A DNA stretch of 64,000 nt from DAOSCP01 sp035379625 (GCA_035379625.1 DAOSVM010000010.1:1-64000); one strand, 5' to 3'; shown: positions 43,372 through 52,784, counted from the first letter of the stretch. Notes: generated by a model not told the origin, from the letters alone. Made by a program: numbers and translations.

Positions 43372-44751
43372 AATATTAAATTTTTGAATAAATGTTTTAT
43401 TCATAACTTTAAGTGAAACAATATATATATTTGCTGGTAAATCATTTAATATAACATCGATTCTATGATTACCAGCTTCTTTTTTACCATTAAATATTGG
43501 AAGTATTATTTTGCCCATTAAATTAAAAATATTGACTTCAATGTCATATATTGAATTCAAAAATAAATTTATTTGTAAATGTTTTGATTCATTGTCGAAA
43601 TCTATGGAAAGCTTACAATGAGAAGGATTTGTTACTTTTTCAACTGTTAAAGCATCTTTTAATAGATGATGAAGAGTATTTTTCCATAAGCCCCAACCAT
43701 GTCCTTGATTATACATCTCAACTTTTATATTTGTTGAGTATTTTCTTAATTTTTCAAAAATAAAGTTATAATCATTATTAGGATTTTTTTCATGCTTACC
43801 ATATATACTGAAAATAAATAAATTCTTATTATCTGCTTTATCGAGTAAATTTAAAACTTCATAATTATTTGGCCAAAGTTGTGGGGAATGTAAATATAGA
43901 TTATGAAATTTATCTGGATACATCAATGCAATTTTTAGTGAAATATTTGCTCCAAAATCTGCTCCCAATAAATGATAGTCGTTTGTTTCATCAGGAAGAG
44001 AATAATTAACATTAATAAATTCTAAAAGTTCTTCAACAAAAAATTTTATATATAAATCTGTTTCATTGTATGCATATTCATTGTTTCTATCATTAGGCTT
44101 AATAAACACAGCTAAAGCATGTGTAATTAAATTTTCATTTATTAAATTATCAAGTTGATTATTACATTTTGCATAATCAATATATTCAAAACCATCTTGT
44201 ATAAAAAGTATAGGTAATTTTTTGCCTTTTAAATAACCATTTGGAGTATAAACTTTTATCTTGTATTCTTTATTTAATATTTTACTGAACAACTCGTGAT
44301 AAATTATTGTTCCATGTACATAATTTGCATTGTAATGGAAATATTTATTTTCTACGAATTTAGGCATTCTAAGTTCTGAATTATATCCAAATCCACCATG
44401 ACAAATTAATTTATTTTTGGGATCTAAAATCCATTGATTATTAACAACAAAACGATAATCAAATCGTCCATCAGGTTCAAATGTTAAAATTTGGAAATAA
44501 ATGTTTGAATTAGGTAATTTTTGCATTTTGGTAGTAAGTTGCCATTGATTAAAATCTCCAACTATAAATATTTCTTGCATAGTCTTTGAAGAAATATTCT
44601 CATCTTCGTATATAAAAATAGCTTTATCATCAATAGTTATAGGAAAGCTTATGTTGCTTGTGCTAATTAAGTTATTAATATTTGATAACTCATTATTATT
44701 GATGTTTTCATTTTCAAGTAAATAACTTAATAATAATGTTATATTATTCAT
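43366..44751 (-). CDS. CBM48/E-set plus esterase-fold protein with T9SS-like C-terminus; nucleophile Ser replaced by Asp
   Basis: 461 residues. An AGGAG site 4 bp before the ATG supports this start, yet there is no signal peptide. Residues about 40-140 form a glycogen-binding E-set module (IFIVGDFNQWQ; FDYRFVVNNQWILDP). Residues about 150-380 are an alpha/beta hydrolase of the putative-esterase (enterochelin esterase-like) type. The usual GxSxG elbow reads LLGADFGAN, with Asp where the nucleophilic Ser should be; a candidate catalytic His is in YNQGHGWGLWKN. The last 70 residues resemble a T9SS type A sorting domain. It may be a non-catalytic glycan binder, or it may use Asp chemistry. It lies between two sugar-related loci. 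Confidence 0.72.
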   Translation of the reverse strand: MNNITLLLSYLLENENINNNELSNINNLISTSNISFPITIDDKAIFIYEDENISSKTMQEIFIVGDFNQWQLTTKMQKLPNSNIYFQILTFEPDGRFDYRFVVNNQWILDPKNKLICHGGFGYNSELRMPKFVENKYFHYNANYVHGTIIYHELFSKILNKEYKIKVYTPNGYLKGKKLPILFIQDGFEYIDYAKCNNQLDNLINENLITHALAVFIKPNDRNNEYAYNETDLYIKFFVEELLEFINVNYSLPDETNDYHLLGADFGANISLKIALMYPDKFHNLYLHSPQLWPNNYEVLNLLDKADNKNLFIFSIYGKHEKNPNNDYNFIFEKLRKYSTNIKVEMYNQGHGWGLWKNTLHHLLKDALTVEKVTNPSHCKLSIDFDNESKHLQINLFLNSIYDIEVNIFNLMGKIILPIFNGKKEAGNHRIDVILNDLPANIYIVSLKVMNKTFIQKFNIS

Positions 44752-44837
44752 GCTACTCCTATAAATAAAATTAATGCAAAATAATTGTAAAAAAATTGTT
44801 ACATTTATACTTCCAATATAATAAATTGAGGGTTAAA

Positions 44838-46877
44838 ATGAAAAGAATTATTGTATTAATTTTTATATTTTTAAATTATATATATCCACAAATATTATCA
44901 CCACATCCAGATAAAGATGGAATAAGATTTTCATTTAAATCTAATTATAATTTCAAAATTAATACAGTAACAATTGCTGGTTCATTTAACAACTGGAATA
45001 AAAGAAAAGATTATATGATTTATGATGAAAAAAATGGAATTTGGACAATTGCATTAAAATTAACAAAAGGAGTTGAATATAGTTATAAATTTGTTATTAA
45101 CGATACAATTTGGATAGCAGATCCTAATGCAATTTCAGATAAAACAGATGTTACAAACAATAGCGTTATTATTCCACAAGAATATGGAAAACCATTTTTA
45201 ACTGACATTTATCCAGCATTATATCAAAGAGTAAGAAAATTACCTGTTATAACAATGAAAATTAATAAAATTTCTGCAGATATTGATGAAAATTCGATTA
45301 TTACTAAAGTTGACGACAAAGTAGTTAATCATAAATTTGATAAAAAAACATATATTTTAAGTATATATCCAAGCAAAAATATTCAAGATGGTGACAAAAA
45401 GGTATATATTGAATTCAAAGATAAAGATGGTTTATCTAATGGCGGTTATACAACATATTTTTATTTAGATAGATTTATAAATGAAATTAAAACACCTAAA
45501 TTTTATGATAATGCAGTTTTATACGAAATTTATATAAGATCTTTCAAGGATTCTGATGGAGATGGAATAGGTGATTTTAATGGCTTAACTTCCGAATTAG
45601 ATTACTTAAAAAATTTAGGTGTAGATGTTATTTGGTTGATGCCGTTTAATGAATCTTCACGACCACATGGTTATAATGTTATAGATTATCTAAAAATTGA
45701 AAAAGATTATGGGACATTTGACGATTATATAAAATTTATTAAAGAAGCTCACAAACGTAATATAAAAATTATTATGGATTTTGTTATAAATCATACAGAC
45801 AGCACAAATGCAATGTTTTTAGATGCTGTAAATAATCCAAAGAGCAAATTCTCATCTTGGTATAAATTTACCAATAAAGATAATTCAGACTGGGAACATT
45901 TTGGTGCTGAAAAATCTATGCCTAAATTGAATTATAATTGTGAAGAATTACAAAATTATATTATTTCTGTTGCTAAATATTGGATGGATCCAAATAAAGA
46001 TGGTAATTTTGATGATGGTGTAGATGGATTTAGATGTGATGCGGCACGTGAAGTTCCACATCATTTTTGGAAAAAATTCCGTAAAGAAATAAAGAAAATT
46101 AATCAAAATACATTACTCTTAGCTGAAATATGGGATGGTGCTGCTATGATTGTTCCATTCTTTAAAGAAGAGTTTGATATGTGTTTTGCGTTTCCTGTTC
46201 GTGGAGCAATAACTTCATATGTCGATAATAATAATGTGCAAGAATTAAAAAAGAGATTACTGGAAGAATCGGAACTATATCCCATTGGTTATCAAATGGT
46301 TAGATTTTTAGCAAATCACGATGTTAGCAGAGCAATGAGTATGGTAAATAATAATATTGACAAATATAAAATGTTGGTATTTCTTAATAATGTATTATAT
46401 GGAACACCAATGATTTACTACGGAGATGAAATAGGAATGGAGGGTATTTGTCCACCAGATGATAATGTCAGGTTAAAATTAAATTGGGATATCGTAAAAA
46501 ATCAATTAAAAGATGAAAATTCATTACTTAATTTTAACAAAAATTTGATAAAATTCAGAAAAGAATATCCAACTTTAGCATTAAGGAATGATAATAAAAC
46601 AAAATCTATCCAATTTTCAGATGATCAGAAAATGTTATCTTTCATTAGATTTGATAAGAAAAATCAATATTTGATAATTTGTAATAATACATCAGAAACT
46701 ATTCAAAATCCTTCATTAAATTATAAAAATATTAAAAATACAAAATATGATTTAAAAGTAATTACAATGAATAATTGTGAAGTCGGAGATTTAAATGTAA
46801 ATTATAACAATAACACACTAAAAATAAATAACTTAACATTAAAGCCATACAGTTACATATTATTAAAATTAAAATAA
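44838..46877 (+). CDS. GH13 alpha-amylase-family enzyme with glycogen-binding domain
   Basis: 679 residues. I place the start at 44838 because GAGGG lies just upstream and a signal peptide (MKRIIVLIFIFLNYIYPQ) then begins the protein. Residues about 20-110 are a CBM48-like module (VTIAGSFNNWNKRKD). A further beta domain follows. The barrel shows MDFVINHTD, nucleophile Asp401 in DGFRCDAAREV, acid/base Glu430 in LLAEIWDG and transition-state Asp495 in ANHDVSR. A C-terminal beta domain ends the protein; there is no T9SS domain, so it is likely periplasmic. The triad is intact. It resembles neopullulanase/cyclomaltodextrinase-type enzymes. TetR starts 10 bp later. Confidence 0.9.
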   Translation: MKRIIVLIFIFLNYIYPQILSPHPDKDGIRFSFKSNYNFKINTVTIAGSFNNWNKRKDYMIYDEKNGIWTIALKLTKGVEYSYKFVINDTIWIADPNAISDKTDVTNNSVIIPQEYGKPFLTDIYPALYQRVRKLPVITMKINKISADIDENSIITKVDDKVVNHKFDKKTYILSIYPSKNIQDGDKKVYIEFKDKDGLSNGGYTTYFYLDRFINEIKTPKFYDNAVLYEIYIRSFKDSDGDGIGDFNGLTSELDYLKNLGVDVIWLMPFNESSRPHGYNVIDYLKIEKDYGTFDDYIKFIKEAHKRNIKIIMDFVINHTDSTNAMFLDAVNNPKSKFSSWYKFTNKDNSDWEHFGAEKSMPKLNYNCEELQNYIISVAKYWMDPNKDGNFDDGVDGFRCDAAREVPHHFWKKFRKEIKKINQNTLLLAEIWDGAAMIVPFFKEEFDMCFAFPVRGAITSYVDNNNVQELKKRLLEESELYPIGYQMVRFLANHDVSRAMSMVNNNIDKYKMLVFLNNVLYGTPMIYYGDEIGMEGICPPDDNVRLKLNWDIVKNQLKDENSLLNFNKNLIKFRKEYPTLALRNDNKTKSIQFSDDQKMLSFIRFDKKNQYLIICNNTSETIQNPSLNYKNIKNTKYDLKVITMNNCEVGDLNVNYNNNTLKINNLTLKPYSYILLKLK

Positions 46878-46887
46878 CTTTATAATA

Positions 46888-47478
46888 ATGAGATATAAAG
46901 ATTTAGAAAAACAAAAATTAATAAAAATAAAAGCAATATCTCTTTTTGCTCAAAATGGTTATAATAATACAAGTATAAATCAAATTACTGATACAGTGGG
47001 TATTGCTGCAGGAAGTTTTTACATTTATTATAAAAGTAAAGAAGATTTATTAACGGAAATATTTATTGATTTATGGTCAGAAATTGCAAATAAAATTGAA
47101 GATATCCAAAAAAGTAATAAATTTCCACCTGATTTAAAATTGGAAGGTTTAATAGATACAATTTTTGATGCTTTTATTATAAATCCAGATTTAGCAAAAA
47201 TTTTTGTTAATGAACATTCAACAATTATGAAGCTTGGAAATAATAAACTAATGAAATTTTATAAGAGATTTTTAGAAATAGGGGAAAATATTGTTAGAGA
47301 AGGTATAGATAAAAAAATATTTAATAATAAAATATCAATAACTGTTTATAGTTCATATATTTTTGGTTCTATTAGATATTTATTGCATTTATGGGCTGAA
47401 GATAATAACAATTATCCTTTGAATTTAATTAGAGAAAATGTTAAATTTGCAAGTTTGAATGGAATAAAAAATAAATAA
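46888..47478 (+). CDS. TetR family transcriptional regulator
   Basis: 196-residue repressor-type protein. The N-terminal helix-turn-helix is typical: AISLFAQNGYNNTSINQITD, then VGIAAGSFYIYYKSKEDLL. The C-terminal half is a helical ligand-binding domain. It precedes TolC and HlyD genes by 8 bp and is in the same direction, so it probably controls this efflux operon, as known for TetR-linked transporters. The GH13 gene ends only 10 bp upstream; read-through from it is possible. No operator palindrome is obvious in the short gap. Confidence 0.92.
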   Translation: MRYKDLEKQKLIKIKAISLFAQNGYNNTSINQITDTVGIAAGSFYIYYKSKEDLLTEIFIDLWSEIANKIEDIQKSNKFPPDLKLEGLIDTIFDAFIINPDLAKIFVNEHSTIMKLGNNKLMKFYKRFLEIGENIVREGIDKKIFNNKISITVYSSYIFGSIRYLLHLWAEDNNNYPLNLIRENVKFASLNGIKNK

Positions 47479-47486
47479 GGTTTGAT

Positions 47487-49070
47487 ATGAAGAAAATAAT
47501 ATTTCTGCTGGTTCTATGGTCTTTGGTATTTTCTCAAAAGCTAACACTTGAAAAGGCAATATCAATATCACTTTTAAATAATGAAAAAATTAAGCAATAC
47601 CAAAGCCGTACCAAGCAAAAAGAAGCGTCTAAAGAAGAATATTTTGGCAATTATCTTCCAAGCTTAACTTTAAATGCAAGTTATACTTATTTAAATGATC
47701 CTTTAGAGTTATCATTATTACCAATTAAAGATGCAATATATGCTGGTTCTACCATTTCTACTTATGGTAATCCAAGCTCTATAGAAGGGAGTAAAATAGT
47801 AACTGGTATAACCAAGGCAGGTATTGCTCCAACAGATCCTAAATTTAGTCAAACTTACGCAGCGGCTGTTGGTTATTTGGCTAATCCGCAAGAATTTGAA
47901 AAAAAATACGGTACTGCTCAAGCAAGTCAAATAAAATCTATATTAGCTTTAGGTGGTATTACTGGTAATTCTTTAAAATCTTACTTTGATGCAATGTTAC
48001 CAGATGATAAATTTACCAAAAGATTTAAAGAACAGCTCTATCCAACAATTAATTTAACTTTTATTCAACCTATTTTTACAGGTTTCAAAGTTACTGCAGG
48101 TTATAAAGCAGCCAAGGCTGATTATGAAGCTACATTAATGGAAGAGAAAAAAATTGAAAATGATGTAATTAGTGAAGTAGTAGTTAATTACCTTAATGTT
48201 GTTTTAATAAAGGATGTGATAGAAACACGTAAAAATGTATTAGAAGGCATAAAAAAGCATAGAGATAGAGCAAAAAGAATGTATGAAGAAGGACTTATTG
48301 CAAATTATAATTACTTAAGAGCTGAGGTTGCGGTAGCTGATGCTGAAAGAAATTTATCTGATGATCTTAATAAATATGAACTTGCAGTGTTAGCATTAAA
48401 AACATCTATGGGTGTTTCATCTGATGAAAAAATTGAAGTAACTGATACACTTAAGTTAACCAATCAGTTCAAACAGAATTACGACCAAGCTTTAAATAAA
48501 GTTTTCGAAAACCAACCTATTTTGAAAATGTTAATGTACAAACAAGATATGGTAAAAGAAAAAATTAGAAGTGAATATGCTAGTTTTATGCCAACTGTTG
48601 CTGCTTTTGGTAAATATGAAATTGCTCAAAACTATTTATCAGCTCTTGAACCTAAATGGGCAGTAGGATTAACTGCTCAGTTTAACTTATTTAATGGTTT
48701 TAAAGATAAAAGTAAAGTTGAAAATGCTGAGTATTTAGATCAAGAAATTATTTATCTTACCAACGATACTAAAAAGAAATTAGCTTTAGCAACCAATAAA
48801 TATATTTTAGATATAAATAACTCAGTTACAAAATATGCAAAACTACAACCAAGTATTGAACTTGCAAACGAAAACTTAAAATTGGCTAATAAAAGATTTG
48901 AATCTGGTTTAGGTACATCGTTAGAAGTTGTTGATGCTCAATTAGTTCTTGAAAAGAATATAATTGATCAAAAAGTTGCTATATTTGAATATTATAAAGC
49001 TTTGATTGAGCTGTTAGCTTTGGAAGGTGATGCTAAATCAATATTAAACATTTGGAATTATAAGGAGTAA
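47487..49070 (+). CDS. TolC family outer-membrane efflux protein
   Basis: 527 residues with a signal peptide (MKKIIFLLVLWSLVFSQ). Two long helical repeats typical of outer membrane efflux proteins are seen: LTLEKAISISLLNNEKIKQY near the N-terminus, and the RAEVAVADAERNLSDDLNKY and NLKLANKRFESGLGTSLEV segments. An insert of about 90 residues (around residues 85-175, with GITGNSLKSYFDAM) sits between the first helix pair and the first barrel strand and is longer than in E. coli TolC. It is followed after 4 bp by an HlyD-type adaptor. Confidence 0.93.
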   Translation: MKKIIFLLVLWSLVFSQKLTLEKAISISLLNNEKIKQYQSRTKQKEASKEEYFGNYLPSLTLNASYTYLNDPLELSLLPIKDAIYAGSTISTYGNPSSIEGSKIVTGITKAGIAPTDPKFSQTYAAAVGYLANPQEFEKKYGTAQASQIKSILALGGITGNSLKSYFDAMLPDDKFTKRFKEQLYPTINLTFIQPIFTGFKVTAGYKAAKADYEATLMEEKKIENDVISEVVVNYLNVVLIKDVIETRKNVLEGIKKHRDRAKRMYEEGLIANYNYLRAEVAVADAERNLSDDLNKYELAVLALKTSMGVSSDEKIEVTDTLKLTNQFKQNYDQALNKVFENQPILKMLMYKQDMVKEKIRSEYASFMPTVAAFGKYEIAQNYLSALEPKWAVGLTAQFNLFNGFKDKSKVENAEYLDQEIIYLTNDTKKKLALATNKYILDINNSVTKYAKLQPSIELANENLKLANKRFESGLGTSLEVVDAQLVLEKNIIDQKVAIFEYYKALIELLALEGDAKSILNIWNYKE

Positions 49071-49074
49071 GATA

Positions 49075-50055
49075 ATGGATAGAAAGAAAATTATTTTAAT
49101 ATTTCCAATCGTAATTTTTGCTTTTGCATTGATTTTTATTCTTATTAAAAATTTGACTAATGAAAATGATATTGTTATCAGTGGATTGGTAGAAGTTTCA
49201 GATGTTGATGTAGCATCTAAAATACCGGGAAGAATAGATACAATCTATGTAAAAGAAGGCGACTATGTGCAAAAAGGGCAATTGTTGGCTACAATTATTA
49301 GTAAAGAATTAGATGCTAAACTTGAACAAGCAAAAGGTGTTATGGAAGCAGCTAAGGCAAAAGCCCAAATGGCTCATAATGGTGCGAGAAAAGAAGAAAA
49401 AGAAGCAACTCAAAAATTGTATGAGCAAGCTAAAGCTCAATTTGAATTTGCAGAAAAAACTTATAAACGAATTATGAAATTATATCAAGAAGGTTTGGTA
49501 TCATCTCAAGATAAAGATCAAATTGAATTTCAATATAAAGCAGCACAAGAACAAATGTATGCTGCAAAGGCTAAACTCGATTTAGTTAACAGCGGTGCCC
49601 GAAGAGAAGAAATTGAAGCTGCTGATGCTCTTTATTACCAAGCTCAAAATACATATAATGAAGTTTTAGCTTATAAAAATGAATTAAATATTTATGCTCC
49701 TTTAAGTGGCGAAGTTTACAAAAAAATTATTGATCAAGGTGAAGTTGTTAATAGCGGTTATCCGATTTTCAATATTATCGATTTGAACGATATATGGGTT
49801 ACAATTCAAGTTAAAGAAGATTTGATGAAGTACATTCAAAAAGGAAAAAGATTTAAAGGTTTAATACCAGCTCTCGATAATAGAGAAGAGGAGTTTTATG
49901 TTTCATATATTGCTCCTATGGCTGATTTTGCAACCTGGAAACCAACAAATCAAAAAGGAGAATTTGACTTAAAAACTTTTGAAATTAAATTAAAACCAAT
50001 AAATAAAATTGAAGGTTTTAGACCTGGTATGACAGTTAATATAAAACTTCAATAG
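49075..50055 (+). CDS. HlyD/RND-type membrane fusion protein (periplasmic adaptor)
   Basis: 326 residues with one N-terminal membrane helix (residues about 5-24). The lipoyl half-motifs are VDVASKIPGRIDTIYVKEGD and, near residue 210, IYAPLSGEVYKKIIDQGEVV. A long coiled coil lies between them, with the internal repeat NGARKEEKEA/NSGARREEIEA. Beta-barrel and membrane-proximal domains follow. It pairs with the preceding TolC. Normally an ABC ATPase and permeases follow in this type of operon; here the gene is followed by a terminator and repeat element C. Confidence 0.92.
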   Translation: MDRKKIILIFPIVIFAFALIFILIKNLTNENDIVISGLVEVSDVDVASKIPGRIDTIYVKEGDYVQKGQLLATIISKELDAKLEQAKGVMEAAKAKAQMAHNGARKEEKEATQKLYEQAKAQFEFAEKTYKRIMKLYQEGLVSSQDKDQIEFQYKAAQEQMYAAKAKLDLVNSGARREEIEAADALYYQAQNTYNEVLAYKNELNIYAPLSGEVYKKIIDQGEVVNSGYPIFNIIDLNDIWVTIQVKEDLMKYIQKGKRFKGLIPALDNREEEFYVSYIAPMADFATWKPTNQKGEFDLKTFEIKLKPINKIEGFRPGMTVNIKLQ

Positions 50056-50087
50056 ATTAAAATTATTACTCATTTTCAGATTATTAA

Positions 50088-50119
50088 GGCAAGGGAGCAA
50101 AAGCGACCTTGCCTTTTTT
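50088..50119 (+). terminator. Rho-independent terminator with internal GA mismatch pair (GCAAGG family)
   Basis: GGCAAGGGAGC-AAAA-GCGACCTTGCC: two GC-capped stems are separated by an opposed GA/GA pair, followed by six T. It follows the HlyD gene. Confidence 0.82.
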
Positions 50120-50137
50120 ATTAAAAAAAAATTATCA

Positions 50138-50556
50138 TTATCTCGGACAGTATAAGCTTAAGCCCCTTGCAGCTTGTGGAAAGCTGCAAGGGGCAGCGGG
50201 CCGAAGGCCCGCTAAAAATTTTGCCACCTATTAAAAAGGTGGCACGGAATTTTCCACACGGTGGCAAAAATAAATGTACCGTGGCATCGAATGCCACGCG
50301 GTGGCACGCAAAGTTGCCAAGTTGGCAGATAAATTTAAACGGTGGCAATTTTGTAGCAAGAAAATGGAAGGGATTTGCCAACAGTTGGCAAAAATTAATG
50401 TAGCGTGGCATTGATATGCCACGATGGTGGCACGCAAAATTAAAAGGTGGCAATTATATCGTATATTCTATATAATTGCCACCATTATTTTTTTGCAAGA
50501 ATTGCAAAAAACCGCACAACTTTAGTTGTGCGGCACGCTTACACCGTCTGAGCCAA
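50138..50556 (+). repeat. Full-length inverted-repeat element, copy C (419 bp, most diverged ends)
   Basis: The left terminus reads TTATCTCGGACAGTATAAGC and the right GCTTACACCGTCTGAGCCAA, so the ends match less well than in copies A and B. The left hairpin (50162-50194) pairs GCCCCTTGCAGCTT with its complement. The second hairpin is AGCGGGCC-GAA-GGCCCGCT. The core carries two recognisable units of the form GGTGGCAAAAATAAATGTA...GTGGCAT and TTGGCAAAAATTAATGTAG..., and closes with GGTGGCAATTATATCG...AATTGCCACC. The right hairpin is CCGCACAACT-TT-AGTTGTGCGG. Orientation is as in A and B. It fills the gap between HlyD and the HmuY-like gene. Confidence 0.92.
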
Positions 50557-50587
50557 TAAAGAAATTTTCTTTAATGAAGAGCTTTTT

Positions 50588-51565
50588 TTATTTTGAATAT
50601 TCAAATGTTAAATAGCCACTTTTACCTAAATTATTATAATAATTGAGAATTTTCATTTTATAAAGAGTACCGTTGTATGATTTTACAATAAATACTCTTT
50701 TATCGTATGGATTTAATTTATGTGTATTTTCGTCATATTTTAAGCATTTATCACCAATAGCATAAGTTGTATCTTGATCAGATACTAAATTATTGTAATA
50801 CTGATTAATTGATATTGTATTATAATCTACGTTATCGATATAGGTAGCTTTTACACCAGCAGGGCTATTTAATAAGATAGCAGGATATTTCATAATTCCA
50901 AAGGGTGTCTGGACACCAAGATTGGTAAATTTTATATCCCAGTTTGCTATGTCACTTATTTTACCTTTTTGGAAAGATAAATAATTATTGGTATTAGGGA
51001 AGTCTACAGTAATAGAATCAATTTTTGAAAACTTGGTTGAATCTTGGTATAAAATTGAGTATACAAATGTTAATTTATTATCTTTATAAGTAGAAATTTT
51101 GAATTTTACATAGTTGCCTTGTGTATTTTTTAATAAATAAACATTAGGTTTTGGTATTAAAGAATGTGTTGTAACATTGTAATCGTACCAATTTTTTCCA
51201 ATTGTTGTATCTGTGGTTAAACTTAGCGTATTATAATTGGCTTCTGTAATGTCATTTATTGAAGTATAATTTGTCAAAGCAATTTTAATATTTTCGTTTC
51301 CTATTTTTCCGGAATAAATTTTAAATTCAGGGTATGAACTATATTGAGTTGTGACTTTTACAATATTTATATCGGGTAAAACTACTTCTTTTTTGTTAGC
51401 TAAATCAAAATATATAGCGCTATTTTTTACATTTGTTGTTAATGAAACACTTGAATTATTTATTTCTGGGCCAGTTACAGTATCATTGTTATCAGTGCAA
51501 CCTGAAAATAAAATAAACGAAATTATTAAAATATTAATGATTAACCATTTTTTTTTGTTAAGCAT
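50588..51565 (-). CDS. HmuY-like lipoprotein with two tandem domains
   Basis: 325 residues. The N-terminus is a lipoprotein signal with lipobox FSGC. The remainder resembles two successive HmuY-type domains. The first ends NVYLLKNTQGNYVKFKISTY and KLTFVYS. The second starts NYLSFQKGKISDIANWDIKF and ends RVFIVKSYNGTLYKMKIL and GYLTFEYS. HmuY proteins are surface haem- or ligand-binding lipoproteins that work with a TonB receptor. The split TonB receptor gene lies directly upstream, with stop and start 2 bp apart, which supports co-operation. The ligand is not known and may not be haem. Confidence 0.8.
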   Translation of the reverse strand: MLNKKKWLIINILIISFILFSGCTDNNDTVTGPEINNSSVSLTTNVKNSAIYFDLANKKEVVLPDINIVKVTTQYSSYPEFKIYSGKIGNENIKIALTNYTSINDITEANYNTLSLTTDTTIGKNWYDYNVTTHSLIPKPNVYLLKNTQGNYVKFKISTYKDNKLTFVYSILYQDSTKFSKIDSITVDFPNTNNYLSFQKGKISDIANWDIKFTNLGVQTPFGIMKYPAILLNSPAGVKATYIDNVDYNTISINQYYNNLVSDQDTTYAIGDKCLKYDENTHKLNPYDKRVFIVKSYNGTLYKMKILNYYNNLGKSGYLTFEYSK

Positions 51566-51566
51566 A

Positions 51567-52784
51567 TTAAACTCCTATTGATGTTTTGTAAATAATGTTT
51601 AAAAATATTTCTCTTCCTTTAATGTTTCCAAAAGGGTATTGGTATTGATCTGTTAGATTATTGATACCTAAAGTTAAATCAAAATTATTTAAGGAAGTTG
51701 AATAACTAAAATCAAGATTATAATAAGCATTTTGATAGTAAGTAACTCTTGTAATTTCATTTTGGTATAAATCTTTGTTTACTTGTTCATCATTAACTAT
51801 TTTTTTATCATACCATTTTATTGATAATTTGAAGAAATGGTTTTTAAATGCTTCATAATTTACTTTTATTAAAACAGTTTGTGGAGAACGAAATGGTAAT
51901 TTTTTATTATCTTGATTGACAGCGTAAGTATAATTATAAGCAAAATTAAATTTTAAATCTTTATTTATTTTATAATCTATTAAAAATTCACTACCAGCAA
52001 TTGTTGCTTTATTTATGTTATAGTAAGACAATGTATTGGAATTTTTATAATAATAGTCTATTAAATTAGTCAATTTGTTATAATAGTTGAAATTTTTGAT
52101 TAGAAATATGTCATCGTGATAGTATTCAAATGATATATTAAAACCATCAGATTTTTCAGGTTTTAAATTAGGTTCTCCTAAAACAGTATAACCAACACTA
52201 GCGTTAGTATAATTTATATATAATTCTTTTAGGCTAGGCTCACGAAAACCTTTGCCATAAGAAAATTTTGTTAAGAAATTTTCATCAAATTTATATAATA
52301 CACTAATTTTAGGCGAAACAAACTCTCCATAATTACTGTTATTTGAGTATCTTATCCCAAAGTTAAGAGTATATTTGCTCAAGTTCCATTCGTCTTCAAA
52401 AAATGCAATATTTGCTACCTGTGTTTTACGATTATTGATTATTCTTTCAGAAATAATTTTATCAAATGTTTGTTGGATGCCAAATGTAATAAGAGAGGAG
52501 CTGTAAGGTACAAATTGATAGTACATTTTGAAATCATTAACATACTCATCTTGTTTATCATATTTTAATGTATTCCAGTTATAAAATTCTTTCATAATGT
52601 GATCATAAGTAGATATATTTTGCGAGAAATATATTTTGCTGGTTGTACTGAAATTATGTTCAAAACTTAAATTATGAAAGATTCTTTTATTATTAACTTT
52701 ATTTCTGAATGGATTGTAGTAATCACCTGATAACCAATGTAGTGAATCGATTGAATAGTTAAATTTATATTTTATTGTGTTTTT
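51567..52784 (-). pseudogene. TonB-dependent receptor, C-terminal part (after frameshift)
   Basis: Beta-barrel part of an outer-membrane receptor, about 406 residues, ending in an aromatic-rich strand (LNIIYKTSIGV). It begins out of frame with the N-terminal part. Reading it upstream of the first ATG (52595) gives continuous, sensible barrel sequence (LHWLSGDYYNPFRNKV; NLSFEHNFSTTSKIYFSQN) back to the A6 tract, so the two pieces are one interrupted gene rather than two genes. Conserved receptor features in it include GFREPSLKELYINY, NLKPEKSDGFNISFEY and the LGINNLTDQYQYP segment. The TonB box and plug are in the other part. It is followed by an HmuY-like lipoprotein. Confidence 0.85.
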
